From Phycisphaerae bacterium (lineage in GTDB: Bacteria; Planctomycetota; Phycisphaerae; Sedimentisphaerales; Anaerobacaceae), in assembly GCA_030667885.1 (NCBI GenBank), contig DAOUVA010000177.1:1-8168 (forward strand): a DNA stretch of 8,168 bases, read 5' to 3'. This document shows positions 6,776 to 8,168 of the stretch, one piece after another. A program made the translations under genes and the position numbers. Within the stretch, counting starts at the first letter, position 1. Each line of letters starts with the position of its first letter. A model generated the notes under the pieces. It saw only the letters and a list, made by a program, of their open reading frames with translations, ran no database searches and was not told the DNA's origin.

Positions 6776-7851
6776 TGAAGCTATGGTATGGACAGATTGT
6801 TTCGGTCGTACGCCTGGAACTCAAAAAGACCTTTTTCTCCAAACGGGGCTTATGGATTTATTTACTGGCATTTGCACCGGTGGTCCTCTATATGATCAAC
6901 TCGGTTTACGCCACACGTGAGCGCCGGCATTTGGCCCAATTAGCAACCGAACATCCGGTATCCCAAGTGGCGCTCAATAGCATCAAAACCGGACTCACCC
7001 GCGACCAGGTCGTCGAGAAGCTCGGTGAACCCTACTGGCAGCGCACCCGAAATTACCGCAGAGGCAACGGGGAAAAACGCAGTATTGTCTTTTACAAGTA
7101 CACCGATGGAAAGAATGACGTTACCTATCATTTCGAAGATGACAAACTTACCCGGATACATCGCAGGGGCGCCGATGCACTGCCTCAAATCCAGCTCGTC
7201 TTTGCTACCGGCTTCCAGTTCTATTTTCTGCGTCTGGCCGTCTTCTTTGGCTGCGTGGGTGTCTTTGTCAACCTGTTCCGCGGAGAGATGCTCGATAAGA
7301 GCCTCCATTTCTACCTGCTTACACCCATGCGGCGTGAGGTTTTGCTTGCTGGCAAGTATTTCGCAGGACTCTTGGCCACGGTAGTCATCTTCACCTCAAG
7401 CACAGCCCTGCAATGGTGGGCCATGCTCTGGCAGTTCGAACGGGGCGTTATTGTCGACTTCCTGGCCGGCCCCGGGTGGACTCAGTTCGCAGCCTACTTA
7501 AGTGTCACGGCCCTGGCATGCGTAGGGTACGGCAGCATCTTCCTGGCTGTGGGCCTGCTCTTCCGCAATCCCATTATACCCACGGCAATGGTCTTAGTGT
7601 GGGAAAGTGTCAATCCGTTCCTGCCTCCTCTTATGAAGAAAACCAGTATGATCTATTATCTGCAATCCCTTTGCCCTGTCACCGCCCCCCCAGACAAAAA
7701 CATGCCGCCTCTCATCAACCTCTTGATTTCACCTACCGAACCGGCTACCACACTAACCGCTGTTACAGGCATTGTGCTTTTGACACTCTTCGTACTCGTG
7801 CTCGCAAGCCGCATGGCTCGAAAACTCGAAATCAACTATAGTACGGATTAA
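6772..7851 (+). CDS. ABC-2-type permease with BamE/SmpA-like extracytoplasmic insertion
   Basis: 359 residues, longer than its partner permease. Membrane segment 1 is about 27-44. A hydrophilic block follows (45-140), and further segments lie near 144-168, 193-218, 237-262, 266-282 and 326-345. The block contains the BamE/SmpA/OmlA pattern: LNSIKTGLTRDQVVEKLGEP (68-87), then an aromatic and charged stretch, FYKY (107-110), and YHFEDDKLTRI (119-129). With the N-terminus inside the cell this domain would face outward. A conserved cytoplasmic stretch GEMLDKSLHFYLLTPMRRE (171-189) follows segment 2, as in other ABC-2 permeases. The start overlaps the upstream stop; GAGGAG (6755-6760) precedes the first of two adjacent ATGs by 11 bases. 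Permease family is confident; the BamE-like fold rests on motif reading only. Confidence 0.88.
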   Translation: MMKLWYGQIVSVVRLELKKTFFSKRGLWIYLLAFAPVVLYMINSVYATRERRHLAQLATEHPVSQVALNSIKTGLTRDQVVEKLGEPYWQRTRNYRRGNGEKRSIVFYKYTDGKNDVTYHFEDDKLTRIHRRGADALPQIQLVFATGFQFYFLRLAVFFGCVGVFVNLFRGEMLDKSLHFYLLTPMRREVLLAGKYFAGLLATVVIFTSSTALQWWAMLWQFERGVIVDFLAGPGWTQFAAYLSVTALACVGYGSIFLAVGLLFRNPIIPTAMVLVWESVNPFLPPLMKKTSMIYYLQSLCPVTAPPDKNMPPLINLLISPTEPATTLTAVTGIVLLTLFVLVLASRMARKLEINYSTD

Positions 7852-8168
7852 TGTCCATTTAAGGGAATTGGATTGGGATAGGTACTTTTCCTTGCGTTGT
7901 CATCTTAATCATAATCCGTTGGCATCAACGGTCCTTCTATCGATGTTGAGCAAATCATCTCTGCCGATGAACAGTGGTTTCACTTGCGGCTTGATAGGGC
8001 ACTTCTGAATTTATAGTACAATTGAAAGCGAAGTTTCCAGACGTATACACCTTCCCGACATATCAGGCTGTGTCGTAATGTTGTTTCAAAAACTTATGGT
8101 TTTGTTCGGAGACTTGATTTCTCGGATATTCTCGTAGAATTGATTCGTATATCCAGTTGCGACGCAGA
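7852..8168. other. 317-base tail without an intact gene
   Basis: Only short open pieces are visible. On the + strand 7915-8016 reads 33 codons to a TAG without a start. On the - strand a frame open at the window edge runs from 8167 to a TGA at 8063-8065 (34 codons, e.g. NWIYESILREYPRNQVSEQN), and another 33-codon piece ends with GRDDLLNIDRRTVDANGL. These contradict each other in strand and frame, so they are either decayed gene remains or chance. I see no clear terminator for the ABC operon; AAGGG and CCTT near 7860-7892 pair only weakly. Confidence 0.4.

Noticed and set aside
7413..7841. 142-codon + strand frame overlapping the second permease
   Set aside because: Frame-shifted reading of the permease; rich in Pro, Arg and His as expected for a shadow of a GC-rich membrane gene.
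1..8168. CRISPR arrays, tRNA or rRNA genes, replication origins, phage genes
   Set aside because: No regularly spaced repeats, no tRNA-like cloverleaf sequence or rRNA stretches noticed on reading both strands, and no phage or replication gene.

Overview
The window looks like a chromosomal piece of a Gram-negative-type bacterium. The transcription factor GreA makes it bacterial. A Tat-exported Gfo/Idh/MocA oxidoreductase and an M16 peptidase suit the Bacteroidota/FCB or Planctomycetota-like groups, including uncultured phyla such as Zixibacteria or KSB1. That placement is inference from gene style only and is weak. All convincing genes lie on the + strand.

Left part (1-2206): the C-terminal two thirds of an M16 zinc-peptidase-family protein is cut by the window start. 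A 289-base gap follows, holding a dispersed-repeat-like stretch, a good sigma70-type promoter and a foldable leader, and then greA. After greA come 523 bases with no convincing gene. They contain a run of closely spaced hairpins and, at the end, a near-consensus promoter with a perfect TATAAT box about 50 bases before the next gene.

Middle (2207-4057): a complete oxidoreductase of the Gfo/Idh/MocA family carries a Tat signal in which the twin-arginine motif occurs twice in tandem. It is followed by 423 bases of non-coding DNA. Within these, 340 bases are bounded by perfect 11-base inverted repeats and contain a strong stem-loop and a broken reading frame, so this may be a MITE-like element or the remains of an insertion sequence.

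Right part (4058-7851): a tight four-gene operon is arranged ATPase, permease, ATPase, permease, with gaps of 1, -4 and -4 bases. It encodes one heteromeric or two paired ABC-2-type exporters. The first gene starts with TTG. Both ATPases have every catalytic motif. The last permease carries a large loop between membrane segments 1 and 2 that matches the BamE/SmpA/OmlA fold pattern, which would lie outside the cytoplasmic membrane. The operon is visibly richer in G+C (about 55-62% in three sampled 60-base lines) than the genes to its left (about 33-50% in four sampled lines).

The last 317 bases hold no intact gene, only short broken reading frames. The genes outside the ABC operon do not form an obvious pathway together. 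The least ordinary items are the BamE-like permease insertion, the doubled Tat motif, the inverted-repeat-bounded element and the hairpin cluster upstream of the oxidoreductase.
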